Assembly (NCBI GenBank): GCA_949317995.1
Contig: OX439044.1
Span: forward strand, 9,767,141 to 9,831,140
Direction: 5' to 3'
Origin: Acholoe squamosa
Lineage: Eukaryota; Annelida; Polychaeta; Phyllodocida; Polynoidae
DNA: 64,000 bases
The notes below the pieces were generated by a model that had not been told where the DNA came from, made no database searches, and worked only from the letters and a program-made list of their open reading frames with translations. Each line of letters begins with the position of its first letter. The first letter of the stretch is position 1. Of this stretch, positions 62,906 through 64,000 are shown one piece after another. A program made the position numbers and the translations under genes.

Positions 62906-63715
62906 GTTGTACATTAATGTCTTACACTTGCAAAGCTGAATTAGAAACCTAATATGTATACAGTGTTTATTGATAAATATCAGTATAAACCTAGAAGAGT
63001 ATAAGAATGTGCTTCAAGCCTTTAGCACAGACAATTCCAAAGTTCAGACTCAGCTATTATGTGAATGGGTATTGAGGGACTACATAGGAATAGACCAGGA
63101 TAATTGTCTGCATCTATCACACACTATTATGGGCTACATCCCCTAGACTTGCGTGAACTACTAGCTAAGATTCCTCATAGAGTCTATGATAGACTGCAGA
63201 TCAATAGTGTTGTAATGGAGTTGTCTGAGTACTTGTAGGTATTAACTGTAGCTTGTAGTCTCACGTATAAGCCGTGCCTACATATGAGTTACACCCTGAC
63301 TTCAGGAAAAGTCTCTGGGTTTCATTTATTTTTTATTGAAGAGTAATAAGCATTGCATTTCACCACATGGGTATCTAGATTTTTGTCTTGGACTTCAGAC
63401 TGAAATTGGGAATAACTATTCTGGACAATATAATTAGTGCAGGTTTTGAAATGCCCTTTATTTGGAAATATCCCAACATGATATCAAGGAAGATATTTTT
63501 CCGGCAATATCATGATGTGCCAGATGTAAAATTACTGCATATTTTAAAGCAGTTCATCCAATTTTGGCTTAGAGCTGGCTCTGTTAGTGCAGTCTTTTTA
63601 ACAGAATGTAGCCTGGGAAAGTGCGTGAATAGAGGAGTGAGATTAAGTTAAGAGGGTTATTTCCTCCTTATGGCCTTAGAGTCAATTTAGACATACCCTC
63701 AATGTACTCTGCCCA
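62906..63715. other. Gene-free stretch
   Basis: No credible gene. The longest frame (63388-63651) shows no recognisable domain and its composition is that of the surrounding DNA. Confidence 0.5.
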
Positions 63716-63717
63716 CT

Positions 63718-63792
<75 letters not shown>
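63718..63792. repeat. (TA)n microsatellite
   Basis: About 35 TA units with one GTACA interruption. Confidence 0.95.
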
Positions 63793-63795
<3 letters not shown>

Positions 63796-63812
63796 TGTAC
63801 CTATAACTTATA

Positions 63813-64000
63813 CAGTTTTGTGAGTGAGTGAGTGAGTGAGTGAGTGAGTGAGTGAGTAATAGATGTTTTACGCCATTTCGACAGCTAAGGTCATATTCAT
63901 GGCGAGAACTACATTACACAATTTCACAGAGGAATGTGTCAGTGCCCGCACATATGTGCACCACACACATCTGAGGGGATAGGAAAGGTGAGATATAGAC
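63813..64000 (-). repeat. Second copy of the TCAC-tailed interspersed repeat, cut by the window end
   Basis: It begins with (GTGA)n and continues as the reverse complement of 44165-44335. The inner end lies beyond the window. Confidence 0.6.

Overview
This is eukaryotic, transposon-dominated DNA from an animal, most likely a mollusc and perhaps a gastropod. That guess rests on the density of Ty3/Gypsy and Jockey/CR1-type elements, F-like envelope genes, and a short interspersed repeat ending in (TCAC)n seen at 44.17-44.33 kb and 63.81-64.0 kb. No ordinary host gene with exons is recognisable. Most genes present belong to mobile elements.

Bases 748-43449 are a nest of four layers. (1) The host site is a ~413-bp tandem repeat; its uninterrupted copy at 43.86 kb shows what was there before. 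(2) Into it went a 5.3-kb non-autonomous DNA transposon, here called D (752-6031 plus 43443-43445), flanked by a 4-bp ATGA duplication. (3) Into D's last few bases went LTR retrotransposon A (6032-43442, minus strand). A has 471-bp LTRs, a tRNA-His-type primer site, gag, a broken pol, an unknown large third ORF and a polypurine tract. (4) Between A's pol and its third ORF went LTR retrotransposon B (12805-32783, minus strand) with ~423-bp LTRs. B's LTRs differ less than A's, as the nesting order predicts.

Element B is the most interesting part. In 5'->3' order on the minus strand it has a leader with four 76-bp repeats, a Tribbles-family pseudokinase ORF, a two-finger C2H2 protein, gag, a 1680-codon pol and an errantivirus/baculovirus-F-like envelope gene, then a small ORF, a polypurine tract and the 3' LTR. 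Kinase, zinc-finger protein and gag lie in one reading frame separated only by a TAG and a TAA. Gag ends at a textbook -1 frameshift heptamer (G GGA AAC) followed by a stem-loop, in the frame that leads into pol. This looks like an envelope-bearing retroelement that has captured a signalling pseudokinase.

Four direct tandem duplications (about 0.5, 1.2, 1.95 and 2.49 kb) lie within the A/B nest. One duplicates the gag-pol frameshift site, so this copy would need two frameshifts in a row to make Gag-Pol. They may be real or assembly artefacts.

From 43.4 to 64 kb the sequence is AT-rich and repetitive. It holds an hAT-like MITE, two decayed LINE fragments pointing away from each other, two minisatellites, one well-preserved two-ORF LINE (about 54.67-59.64 kb) inserted in the second minisatellite, a 232-bp foldback inside a local duplication, and simple repeats at the right end.
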